Notes under the pieces: generated by a model
What the model saw: the letters and a program-made list of their open reading frames with translations, nothing else
The model's database searches: none
What the model was told of the DNA's origin: nothing
Shown here: positions 55,186-64,000 of the stretch, piece by piece
Layout of the letters: every line of letters begins with the position of its first letter
How positions within the stretch are numbered: position 1 is the first letter of the stretch
Translations under genes and position numbers: made by a program
Source: Diorhabda sublineata
Lineage: Eukaryota; Arthropoda; Insecta; Coleoptera; Chrysomelidae
NCBI RefSeq assembly: GCF_026230105.1
Contig: NC_079483.1
Location: 5,511,312 to 5,575,311, forward strand
Length of the DNA: 64,000 bases
Direction: 5' to 3'

Positions 55186-56330
55186 GGGGATGTCCACAAG
55201 GGGTAGTCGCGTCCCTACTCATGTGGAGGTTAGTAGTAGATGAATTCGGCATATCTTGTCAAGGATATATAGACAATACAGTTCGGTATATAGTTCGAAG
55301 AGGATTTAACTGTACAAAAAGGTAGTGTCGATTGGTGGGGCTAAATATCAATCCAAACAAGACCTACTTAATTTCCTTCACTAGAAAGAAAAAATTCAAT
55401 CTTAATCCCATCATGCTAGACTCAAACTAGATAGTAAACTTCTTTGGAACAACACTAAAACAACAAAATCTCCGATGGTGTGTATAAAATTCACAGGAAA
55501 GAATTGAAGTTGTAACCCAAATATCCTACTGTGGATAAAAACGGCAATTATGAGGCCAAACATCCCATATGGGGCAATGGTTTGGGGTATTAGAACTAGT
55601 CTGACTTACACGAGGAGCAATCTCTCGAAGATACCAAGACTGGCCTGGATGTGTGCAGCAGCTGCACTAGAAGTGATTTTAAATCTCCCACCTCTACACA
55701 TAGTTCTGAAAAGCTTGACAGAAAATGTTCAGTGATGGAATCTTCAAAGAAAAACCGTTCCTAAATAGTGACCAAACCTGGGACATGTTTCAGGATGATG
55801 CATCCAAGTTAAGCTTTTAGAAAAAATTTACTTCAAGTTCAAGCTGTAGAAGTGAGTGGTATTAAAACAACCAAACGCTTTGAAAGCTTGGATAAAACGT
55901 GCCCTGTTCAATCTAGAAAGGAAATATTGTAAAATGGAGATCATAATCCTGTCCGATAGTCAAGCTTCAATATTATACAATCCAAAATCATTTGAGATTA
56001 CTGTGGAAAAATAGAACGAGCTAGGCAAGAATACAAGAAAATACAATTACCATACAATGGATTCCAGAACACACCAGAGCGAAGGAAAATGAAATAGCTG
56101 TTAAGCTTGTTAAAGCAGGGGCACTTCAGGGAACTTGAACACTTCCAATAACAATATAAAAAGGATTGGGAACTAAGGTATTTGGGCAATGTCGTCTCAA
56201 TGGATACCCGAAGACGTTAGACTTAGCAGATAATGCAGCGTGTAGATTCTGGGAGCGTATGAAATAGAAGACGAAGATCTCAGGCAGCTATAGCCATCCC
56301 ACATTCCGATTTTTCTAAGAGGAGTCCCTA
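55186..56330 (+). pseudogene. R1/I-type LINE relic: reverse transcriptase, RNase H and CCHC end
   Basis: Plus strand, in order with many breaks: RGCPQGVVASLLMWRLVVDE (RT block RGCPQGGVLSPLLW), GYIDNTVRYIV (the YADD box has become YIDN), GLNINPNKTYLISFTRKKKF, FFGTTL, IPYGAMVWGIRTSL, LSKIPRLAWMCAAAALEVIL with NLPPLHIV, then ALFNLERKYCKMEIIILSDS (RNase H), NTITIQWIP-like text as HTRAK, and GQCRLNGYPKTLDLADNAAC. RNase H after RT, and the terminal Cys/His knuckle, point to the R1/I side of LINEs. The first 5' half is missing. Relics of the same or a sister family are at 37.29 and 40.14 kb. Confidence 0.78.
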
Positions 56331-56334
56331 CATC

Positions 56335-57935
56335 AGGTTTGTTCATTAATAATTTGTCTCGAGTGATAATAATGTTACGAACTCGTCCACGACATTAACC
56401 GTAAAACTAGCTCTGTTCAATTATGTTATTAGAATCTAAAATTTCAGATACAAATTGTCAAGAATAGCTAAACAAAGAAAATTTCTTCATATTATAACTT
56501 TTTTACAGTATTATGGCGAACTCGCTATGCGCCGTCGCATTTAAAAATACTAAATAAAGGTACACAATTCCTCAAATAACTACCTTAATAAAATAATAAT
56601 CCTTCCATCCCTAAATGACCGATACCTGAACCAGGGAATTCCAAATTTCCCTCTTTTGGGAATTCAAAGTCTTATTTCTTTCATAACTTTCTTAATGTCC
56701 TTATAGCATAGAATCAACTTAATCTTCTCTGACATAGCATTATACACGTTTTAGGGAAAACCAAGATATTTATATGCACATAAGTGAGGCGTTTTGAATC
56801 GAAGAGGAACTGCGGAACTACGCTACTCTTAGATTCGCGCACGCGCGACTTAATTTACTTTCAAACTTGTATATTGTTTTTTAAATATATTCATAGTAAG
56901 TTTAAGTTATGGAAATTTGTTTATTGGCTCTAAGACTAGCCCTTAGTATTTTATGGTCGATTCTATGGAGTTTCTAGGAAACTTTTTTTTTGTTCAAACT
57001 CTAGATTTAAGCTACGAAAAAACAATTTAAATAAATTGGAAGAAAAACATTACATTGGTGTAAGAGTGGGAGAAAAAAATAGAAAAAGGAAAACATTGAA
57101 ATGAGATTTTTCCTAATTAAGGAAGGTATTATATTTGAAAAGACAGGTAACCATAAAAAGATTGGATTGAATAGATGAAGCATAGGTAAACATTAAAATA
57201 AACAACCACCTGAATACCTCGAAGCTATTACCCACTAAAATTTGTTCAAACAAATCGATCAATGGTAATTATCCTCCGAAATACGATACCCTTTTAACCA
57301 AATAATAAAAATAATCTTACCCTGTAGCAAGGTACGTAGTGTACATTGAAAACGGGGGTTGTTATGGTCTGATGATCAAGGCAGCTGCGACTTACCGTTC
57401 CTTACTGGCTTTTCTACCATTTCGGGGTTGTGATTTATATTACAAGTCGACGGGGCCGAAAAAGCTAGAAGGGCCGGCGTGAAATCAGAATTACAACCAA
57501 TATTTCCGCTTGTTAAATGAAATAATAATAAATATTGAGTTAGCAGTTTTGTGGAAACGGAAAGCGCTTCAAATTAATTCGATCAGGATAGTTATTATTA
57601 TTGTATCACAAATTGATTATTCGGAAAATGTTATTTAATGTTATTCTAAAATTCAAAGCTTTATAGTCATAATTTTATCAATATTATTAATAAATTAATC
57701 AAAACGATTACGAATATACGTTTAATGCTAGGAAAATAAGGTGAATACTGTTCGTCTGTTGTATGATTTATACTTTATTAGGTTTTAAGATACTAATTTT
57801 TGATCATTAAAAATTTATTTTGCAAGTACCATTTAAACCTGCTTTAAGAAATTCGTGTAGTAAATAAAACTAACAACGTTGAAAGTCTCAAACCAATAAG
57901 TCTTGTTGAAAAAATATTATTCATACCACGCCATC
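56335..57935. other. No gene seen
   Basis: AT-rich, apart from a GC-richer patch at 57335-57490 of unknown nature. No domain read on either strand. Confidence 0.55.
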
Positions 57936-57939
57936 TGTA

Positions 57940-58215
57940 ATCAATTACATACCGAAAGTTGAGTTTTGAGTGTTCCATGTATTGAAAGTGACAGTTCCGT
58001 ACTGCAAAACACTCTCGGGGACGCTCTAGAGTGACTCTAGCCACTTCAATTTTGACAGTTGACAGTTTCACTTCGATGATTTCACATAACCTAAAATTTT
58101 AAATTTTTTGAAATTGTTTGTTTTATCCGAAGTTTTGTCTAAATTAATGGATAACAATGAATGATGATGAAAAAGAAAATATCAGCGATGAAGAGTTACT
58201 CGAATCCACGCCACC
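57940..58215 (+). pseudogene. Second copy of the Crypton-like 5' leader with start of its gene
   Basis: ACATACCGAAAGTTG, GAGTGTTCCATGTA, GACAGTTCCGTACTGCAAAA, TTGACAGTTGACAGTTTCAC and GTCTAAATTAAT match 45645-45827 closely. From 58157 the frame reads MNDDEKENISDEELLESTPP then runs on without family resemblance. It is better preserved at the start than the 45.8-kb copy but is cut sooner. Repetition of leader plus start in two places argues this is a defined element 5' end. Confidence 0.6.
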
Positions 58216-58348
58216 TTATCTAATAAAATACAATAACAGTATTTGAAGTACAGAAAATACAGGTTACTGTTTTTGGTCTTCTGCTTTGCCGGCAGACTTA
58301 AATAAATTAAATATATTTAACATCTGTGGTGGAGGTGAATTGAATTCA

Positions 58349-58476
58349 GTAATACTGAACACACTGTTTGCACCACCACTACACCAACACTCACAGTTAC
58401 ACTGTCTGACGCGTGATTCGATAACCAAGTTTTAAGAGACTGAAGGTTAACTAAACGCAGTTCACCTTCAATCTCT
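58349..58476. mobile_element. Left half of a MITE split by a LINE
   Basis: TAATACTGAACACACTGTTT, CACCACCACTACACCAACAC, AGTTACACTGTCTGACGCGT, TTCGATAACCAAGTT, AGAGACTGAAGGTTAACTAA and TTCACCTTCAATCTCT. This is the fullest left half of the family. The right half resumes at 59487 after ~1 kb of LINE. Confidence 0.7.
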
Positions 58477-59486
58477 TATTCTTCTTCTTCCGTGTATTCG
58501 TAGTCGTATGTTTTATCTTCGCCATCCTTTCCTTCTATCCTAGTTCAAGGTTGTCGCTGAACCTTTTTCTAGTTCGTCTGGTACTCCTTCGGCCTAATGA
58601 GGATTTATCGCGCGCTATCTGTTGTTATCCGTACGACTTATGTGCTAATTTCATCTTCTGATGTTCTCACTTCTGTCCCTGTCCACTAGGGTTTTTCCGG
58701 CTATCCTGCGTAGCAATTTCATATCTGCTATTTCCATCATTATTTTGGTTTTCGCTGTTTCTGGCCGTGTCTCTGCGGTGTAGGTCATTATGTTTATTTC
58801 GCCATATGGTTTCGTTCAAACATGCTGCTATTCTTAAGGTGCTATTGAACAAACAATGGGGAAACAACAAGTTTCTTAAACACGTTGATTAAAATGTAAT
58901 TTTAACAAACATTTCTTATTTCAACAAACAATTGTTTGACAAACATTTTCACCAAACAATTGCGATTCGGAATGAAATATTAGTCAGTTAGGTTTTGTGG
59001 AAGAACCTCGTTCTCGTCGATGGTGGTAGAGACAATTGTTTTTACGGCGTTATGAATATAGTGGTGATGGACAAAATACTAATTTTCACCAAGTAATCAG
59101 CGTTCAAGATCGTCTGGCTATAACACTTAGGTTTTCGGCTTCTGGTGATTCCTATCAATCGTTGATGTATTTATTTAAGGTATCCAAACAAAGCATTTCA
59201 AAAATTGTTCCGGAGCTTTGCACCACAATTGATTCCTCTGTAATTAGATGGTACCTCCAATCGTCTGGGACTTTTTTATGCGACTTGATCTCGTTAATGT
59301 GAGTTGTTAGTTGCTTGGCAATGGTTTCTCCCCCCGTATTTGAGTAGTTCTTTAGTTATGCCATCTTTAACTTTTTTTGTTTCTGAGCTGTTTGATAGCT
59401 GCTTGCACCTCTCTCAATTCCAACTGTAGATCTTCGTCTATAGTTAATTCAGGCGTGTTTGGTTCGTTTCTATTTTCGTCTTCTTT
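58477..59486 (-). mobile_element. RTE-type LINE relic inside a MITE, itself carrying a Harbinger piece
   Basis: Minus strand from 59486: ELREVQAAIKQLRNKK, then GGETIAKQLTTHINEIKSHK with KVPDDWR (RT N-terminal blocks, to about 59245). After a ~370-bp interruption on the other strand come LNETIWRNKH, degenerate ARNSENQNNDGNSRYEIATQ and a GAAGAAGAATAAG tail at 58477-58500. LNETIWRNKH corresponds to LRDLIWRNKY and the tail to (GAA)n of the 29.5-kb element, so both belong to one family. AATCTCT at 58470-58476 and 59487-59493 may be the target duplication. Confidence 0.72.
58990..59240 (+). pseudogene. PIF/Harbinger transposase N-terminal fragment
   Basis: Plus strand: PRSRRWW, stop, RQLFLRRYEYSGDGQ, FHQVISVQDRLAITLRFSAS, GDSYQSLMYLFKVSKQSISK and IVPELCTTI. 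Harbinger (HARBI1-like) transposases have RR.W.RP at the start and then FR..I....RLA.TLRFLA(S/T)GDSY.SL.Y.FR.SKQ.IS.IVPEVC. This is the helix-turn-helix region; the DDE catalytic part is absent. It sits inside the LINE on the opposite strand. Confidence 0.85.
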
Positions 59487-59530
59487 AATCTCTGAAGATA
59501 CTTACTTGGTTATCGAAACACGCGTCAGAT
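59487..59530. mobile_element. Right half of the split MITE
   Basis: AATCTCTGAAGATACTTACT, TGGTTATCGAAACACGCGTC, then AGAT and unrelated sequence. It is in order and orientation to continue the half ending at 58476; its outer end is truncated. Confidence 0.65.
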
Positions 59531-60042
59531 AATTATTATTAGTAATCATCTGGTATATACGAATACTTCTGCACACTCTTTCAATGACCCTCGTTACAGC
59601 CTAAAACTGTGTCGTGATTTAATTGAAAAACTTCGCCGCATTTAGTCCAGCGCAACGCGGTATATGGTAGTTAAGTGCCGAGTGAATTTCGTAACTTTCC
59701 GAACTATCTAATAGCTTAGAATGATTTGAACTGAGTAACAACATACTATAATAGAGCATGAGGGATTTTTTGCAACATACAAGTTGTTTTTAACTCAATA
59801 AACTCCAAATTACCAATTATTATTTGAGAAAAAACTATTATAAGTAGAAAAAAAATCTACACAAGAAAATTTTGTCAATATATTAACCTCAAAAATGATT
59901 GGATTTGTGTGAATATGAATAAAATATTGTATTATATTCTTTACCCCGCTTTTTGTGTTGGTGATAAAGAAAATGGAGCTTGTCGATCTAGAGATCTAAG
60001 TTTCAAGGTAAAAAGAGACCAAAACTCTAAAAACCATCTTTA
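59531..60042. other. No gene seen
   Basis: Intergenic AT-rich DNA. Confidence 0.5.
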
Positions 60043-60044
60043 TA

Positions 60045-60665
60045 CGAGGGGTGTTACTAAAGTTTTGACATAGATAACTAAGAACAAATATTTTTCTTTG
60101 GGTAAGGCTTTATTATTTTTCAAAATCTTCTCGATAAAGATCAAGATACTTTTGCATGCATTTAAAACAATTGTCGACCTCAAAACGACCTTTTTTTATC
60201 TACAAGAATACGAAGAAATCATTGGGTGCCAAACAAGGCGGATTACCCATCAAATTGATATTTTGCCTGTTCAAAAACGTTTTGATTTGAACTGATGTGT
60301 GAGAGCTGGCATTGTCGTGGTGGAAAATGATTCATCGTCTGCGATTACTTTCCCTGATTTATTTAAACACTTCTGGCAAAAAAATACTGATGTACCATTC
60401 AGAATTGACCATTCCACGTTGCTCTAATGGACCATTTGCTTCGAAGAGCTTCATGCGCGAACGGCTTTTGATGGATTTGGTTCGTCTTGAAAGACCCATA
60501 CAGTCGATTGTAGTTTCAAAATTCGTCGATTATCACGATCTTATAGACTTCTTTTGAAGCACCTCGATTGAATTTCTTCAGTTTTTCTTTTTAATCCTTG
60601 TGTAAAGTCATAAAAAATCATCGTACGAAAATGTTAGCGATTTGATTTCATTTTTTAATCAAGAT
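60045..60665 (-). pseudogene. mariner relic, sister of the 41.2-kb copy
   Basis: The left end CGAGGGGTGTTACTAAAGTT matches the inverted end of the 41201-42012 element. Minus-strand text: MIFYDFTQGLKRKTEEIQSR, STVWVFQDEPNPSKAVRA, LEQRGMVNSEWYISIFLPEV, HHDNASSHTSVQIKTFLN (second catalytic Asp region), QNINLMGNPP then LAPNDFFVFL, and MQKYLDLYREDFEK at the end. SPD before LAPND is lost. The N-terminal MIFYD start is joined to a later block, so most of the DNA-binding domain is deleted, as in the sister. No right inverted end found. Confidence 0.8.
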
Positions 60666-60669
60666 TAAT

Positions 60670-62280
60670 GTTTCAAGTATCTGTATCTTTTTTGTCGAAG
60701 GAATTTACGGACTCTACGAAAACAGAAATCACATGAATCTGAATCTGGACATCAAGGAAGTCAATTTCCTCAACCAATTCAGTAGTTAGGATAATTATTG
60801 TCTAGATGTCTGATTAAAAGGTAAAAGGTAGTCCAATTGGTGTAAGTAATTTCATTTAATAGCTGAGGCACAATTAAATTGTCTCCTAAAAATCCAAACA
60901 TAAATCTAACACATTTTAAAAACGTTTGCGGGTTTTCGTCAGTCAATATTGTAGAAAAAATAATAAACTTACAATTAAATTCAATTCAAATTAAAAATAA
61001 ACTGCAAAATTGATAATTAGAATTTAGGAACACCCTGTATCCATATACCGAATCGTTTTGAACAAAGCAAAGCAACTACTTGGTAAACAGGGTTGAAAGC
61101 ACCCGAACAACCGTACTTCAAATTGTAATATTTCTGTAGTGGCCCCAGAGTCAAATTCTGAATTGTACTACCCTTACGTGCGTGTGCAGGGGGTGGTATT
61201 GAATGGTCGTGTTTATAAGCGAAGGGGGCGAATAACCACCGTGCAGAACTAGCGCACCTGTTAAACAAATCGTGATTTAACGCGGAGATTTGAACGCTTA
61301 TCGTGTGTCTGTTTGGACTTTGGCACTTCATTTTGAAACAATTAAGTCTCTATAGATTTTAACTTATTTTATACATTATTAAATACGATTTTTGATGATG
61401 AATTCAATCGAAAATTAAAATATTAAAGTAGGTTAGGTGTTTATACTTTAATAAGTAGATTATGCCGAACATCCCAGACCGCAGTTTACTAAAATTATCA
61501 TAGAAACAGTTGAAAAAATCCGTTTCGGTGGTGGATCTAGAGGGTAAGGGGGGCATGCTCCCCCTCAGATGAGTTAAAAACGAAAATTCATAATTTAAAA
61601 GACATATTTAAATATAAGTTTTGATTCCGCTACTTTGAGCGCCTATAACTCAGAAACGAGGAGCCGTTTCACGTCTTCTATTCACTCCCGAATCAAGTCC
61701 TGAAACACTCTGTATATTTATCATAGTTATGTTGAATTGCATCTTCAGCAACAATCAAAAATGTTGTTGAAAATTGAAAGTTTATAAAATTAGGGGTTGA
61801 ATAACATTTAATTCAAATTTCCAATAATATCTAGTAAATTTTGGATTAAATTTGGTTAGGTTAGGTAAGGTTAGGTTAGGTTAAGTTACTAAAAAAGTAG
61901 CTCATTATCTCGGAGGGATTTTAGAGAACCAAAAGGACAAGCTGCAGGAACACCTGATGGCTTGTAACTGTACGTTTTCTTCTTCATTTTTTTCCCTTTC
62001 AATTCGTAGCGGTTTTTCTTTAGGATTGATATACTAAAAAAATCAGGATATTTGAGAGATAATTGCGTACCATTTAATTATAATTTGTATTACCAGGGTT
62101 ATACAGATAGTAATATGAAAATTCATTACATACATTTTGGAGGTTAGGCATGCATCTGTTCATTCAGTTTGTTGGGATAAAGTAAAAATGATGTCGTATT
62201 CTTAGCTGAGTAACTTTAGACTTAGCTTACAAACTCCTGGCAGAGTACATGGATGGACTCGAAGCTTCTTAGTTTGTAGG
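60670..62280. other. No gene seen
   Basis: AT-rich. A minus-strand 104-codon frame at 61017-61331 lies next to AACACCCTGTATCCATATA, a transposon-end-like string, and is rich in Cys/His/Ser without a recognisable pattern; it is probably repeat sequence. TTAGG tract at 61853-61887. Confidence 0.5.
61853..61887 (+). repeat. TTAGG-like tract
   Basis: Five TTAGG(T) units with one G insertion: GGTTAGGTTAGG, TAAGG, TTAGGTTAGG. Confidence 0.75.
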
Positions 62281-62284
62281 AGAA

Positions 62285-63535
62285 CATTCAGGAGAAACGA
62301 ATCATTAGCATTGATATCTTAAAGAAATTTTTGACGAAACGACTATTTTGGTTAAAGGTAAAGGCACAGTTATTCAAATACCTTAAAAAACAGATTGAAA
62401 AAAAAACGACATAAAGTTCACGCAGACTAAGTTGAGGACTACTATAACATGACACTATAAATTCCTTTTTTTTGATTTGATCACAAATGAACTGACGGTA
62501 AGATATCTCAAACAAGCACAAGTGGATATTGAAATTGAACTTCTGCAGGTTATAGTGCTCGGGAAAGACGTGCCTTGGTAACTGATTCCCATAGGCTTGC
62601 GTTTCTCCATAGAAATGAGTCTCGATAAGTTGAAGCTTTAGGCGTCTGCAGGCAAATTCGGTGCTTATGAACCTGTCGAGTAGGTCTTGCAAAAACTGTT
62701 CTAGGTAGAATAAGGTTAGACAGGATTTGCCGCGGTGGGATCGGTGAAATAAAGTCAGGTCTTTGTTCTATACTCTAAGCTGTCCAAGTTTCTAGTCAAC
62801 TCTGGATCGCCTAAAAGTCGAACTGCTCTATTCAGTATTGAGTCGAACATCTTCAGGGTATGCTTCGGAACCGAGCTCCAAATGTGCAGGCACTATTCCA
62901 AAGATGAACGAATCTGGGCCTTGTAGAAAACTAGAAACTGTTGCGGGGTCTTAAATAGAGCTCCAAGATTTTTGTGAAGCTACCTTGACTTATATCCATT
63001 GACTTATATCCAGATAGAACTAAATCCTGAGCTGCCGTGCCATTTTTTTTTTGTAAAAATAGCAGTCCAGGTCTTTGTTGCAATTAGACTTAATCTGGTT
63101 GCTTGCACCCCATTCTAGAATTGTTATTGATGGTTGCTGCCTACGGATGTGGATATTAGCTTTGTTAATGCTATCGTCGACGAAGCTATAGATCAGGTTT
63201 GTACTTTTTTAAAGTACAGGACAAAGAGATTAGGGACAAGTTGCATTCCAGGAGAATACCAGCGTTGGCTTCAAACCGTCGTTAGCGTCCTGGATGGATC
63301 GGTCTTTGAGAAAGCTACTAAGCCACCCGATAAGTGTAATAAGACTCTGGATTTCTCATTTTTCTCTATAGCTTCTGTCCATACGTTGGTGACATATGCC
63401 AGGAAGTCCCCGGTTGATCTATATTTACAGAAGTCGTATTGATGATCGCTGATGATGTTAGCAGACTCAAAATTTGCTAGCTAAAGACTTGGCAATGTCT
63501 GGGACTAAAGCAATCGGACGGTAGTCATTGGGAAT
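62285..63535 (-). pseudogene. CR1/Jockey-type LINE relic (reverse transcriptase to 3' end)
   Basis: Minus strand from 63535: NDYRPIALVPDIAKSLASKF, HQYDF-type text, STGDFLAYVTNVWTEAIEKN, a deletion, WLSSFLKDRSIQ, SFVDDSINKANIHI, ASITILEWGASNQIKSNCNK, DLDCYF, QGPDSFIFG, EDVRLNTE, DLTLFHRSHRGKSC and LPRHVFPEHYNLQKFNFNIH. This is the C-terminal half of a CR1/Jockey-grade RT plus its tail (family ending LP..VFPE.YN...FK..I..YL). The YADD box region is lost. Plus-strand frame 63134-63442 and minus frame 62288-62692 are a shadow and a portion of this relic. Confidence 0.75.
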
Positions 63536-64000
63536 TCAATATAAAGAAAATTTGCAGTTTTGGAAACAAATCTGGAAGTGGAGTCTCGAAAATAAGATGC
63601 CTAACATGAGAGCACTACTTCAACTGTTGGACACCTTTCATGTAATTACCAGTACAGAAGAATCAGCTATGCGTCACTTAGAAACATACATAGTTCCAAA
63701 ATAATGAAGGCAGAAAAAGTTTTGGATGCTTACATTTGAAAGTACAAGAGAAAATTATCTTCTAAGTTTCTGCGAAGAGTATTTACATTTGAATCTTAAT
63801 TATTCAAAGTACAGCCCCAGGCTGCACAAAATTACTGTCGGTATCAAATTATTCACTAGACTGAACTTTAAGAACAAAAATTTATAGCATTAAGTTTTAA
63901 AAATGAAATGTTTAACTAATTACCAAGATTTTTAATAAACTAGGGCTAAAAAGAGTGTTTTGGATTAAATCTCTGGAGAATAACCCCTTAACATTGTGTC
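63536..64000. other. No gene seen at the right edge
   Basis: No recognisable domain. The first part may be further upstream LINE sequence that I cannot read. Confidence 0.45.

Noticed and set aside
61017..61331. 104-codon minus-strand frame
   Set aside because: No recognisable domain and it ends in a CACCCTGTAT transposon-end-like string; left as unassigned repeat.
62288..62692. 134-codon minus-strand frame as a stand-alone gene
   Set aside because: Its LPRHVFPEHYNLQKF stretch is the C-terminal tail of the CR1/Jockey-type LINE relic that continues to 63535.
1..64000. CRISPR arrays, rRNA genes, LTR retroelements or endogenous viral genes
   Set aside because: No regularly spaced short repeats, no rRNA-like stretches, and no gag, protease, integrase or viral structural motifs were recognised.

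Overview
This is AT-rich animal nuclear DNA, almost certainly from an insect. The evidence is a spliced BTB/zinc-finger gene with GT-AG introns, (TTAGG)n-type telomeric pentamers, and insect-type piggyBac, mariner, Harbinger, Crypton-like and non-LTR elements. The order cannot be fixed from the sequence. Some of the multicopy repeats are of kinds I know from beetles and Hemiptera, but that is only a hint.

The one recognisable host gene fills the left quarter (+ strand). Four coding exons (2855-3174, 6105-6540, 6594-6830, 9175-9425) join in frame through introns of phase 0, 1 and 1. They encode the second half of a BTB domain, a disordered Ser/Pro/His-rich middle and two C-terminal C2H2 fingers. 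The architecture and wording match Chinmo (chronologically inappropriate morphogenesis). The exon carrying the start codon and the first part of the BTB domain is not in the window; it must lie to the left. Downstream of the stop, three perfect let-7 seed sites at 12.07, 16.06 and 16.13 kb lie before an AATAAA at 16312. This suggests a very long, let-7-regulated 3'UTR, as known for fly chinmo. That stretch also holds two MITEs and a tandem array of about nine ~220-bp units.

From 17 kb on I see no further host gene. The rest is layered transposon debris around one intact element: a 2.6-kb piggyBac (17969-20580) with a complete 561-codon transposase, perfect 14-bp inverted ends and TTAA on both sides. 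The other features are:
(1) three decayed copies of an arthropod multicopy protein family (GERFHQD / PSAIRPVPHG motifs) at 26.0, 31.0 and 38.3 kb;
(2) a non-LTR element at 29477-30631 with a 5' inversion and 11-bp target duplication, the signature of twin priming;
(3) six mariner relics, of which the one at 41201-42012 is flanked by TA and splits a Crypton-like recombinase fragment;
(4) a ~1-kb inverted repeat at 42.7-43.7 kb;
(5) a ~311-bp tandem repeat built on CGCGATTTTGTCGCG motifs at 37.5-38.2 kb;
(6) an interstitial telomeric tract at 52.2 kb;
(7) a nest at 58.3-59.5 kb where a MITE is split by a non-LTR element that itself contains a Harbinger fragment;
(8) fragments of RNase-H-bearing and CR1/Jockey-like LINEs at 37.3, 40.2, 55.2-56.3 and 62.3-63.5 kb.

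No LTR retroelement, CRISPR array, rRNA or intact tRNA gene was recognised. All domain calls come from reading translations by eye against remembered family motifs; no search was run.
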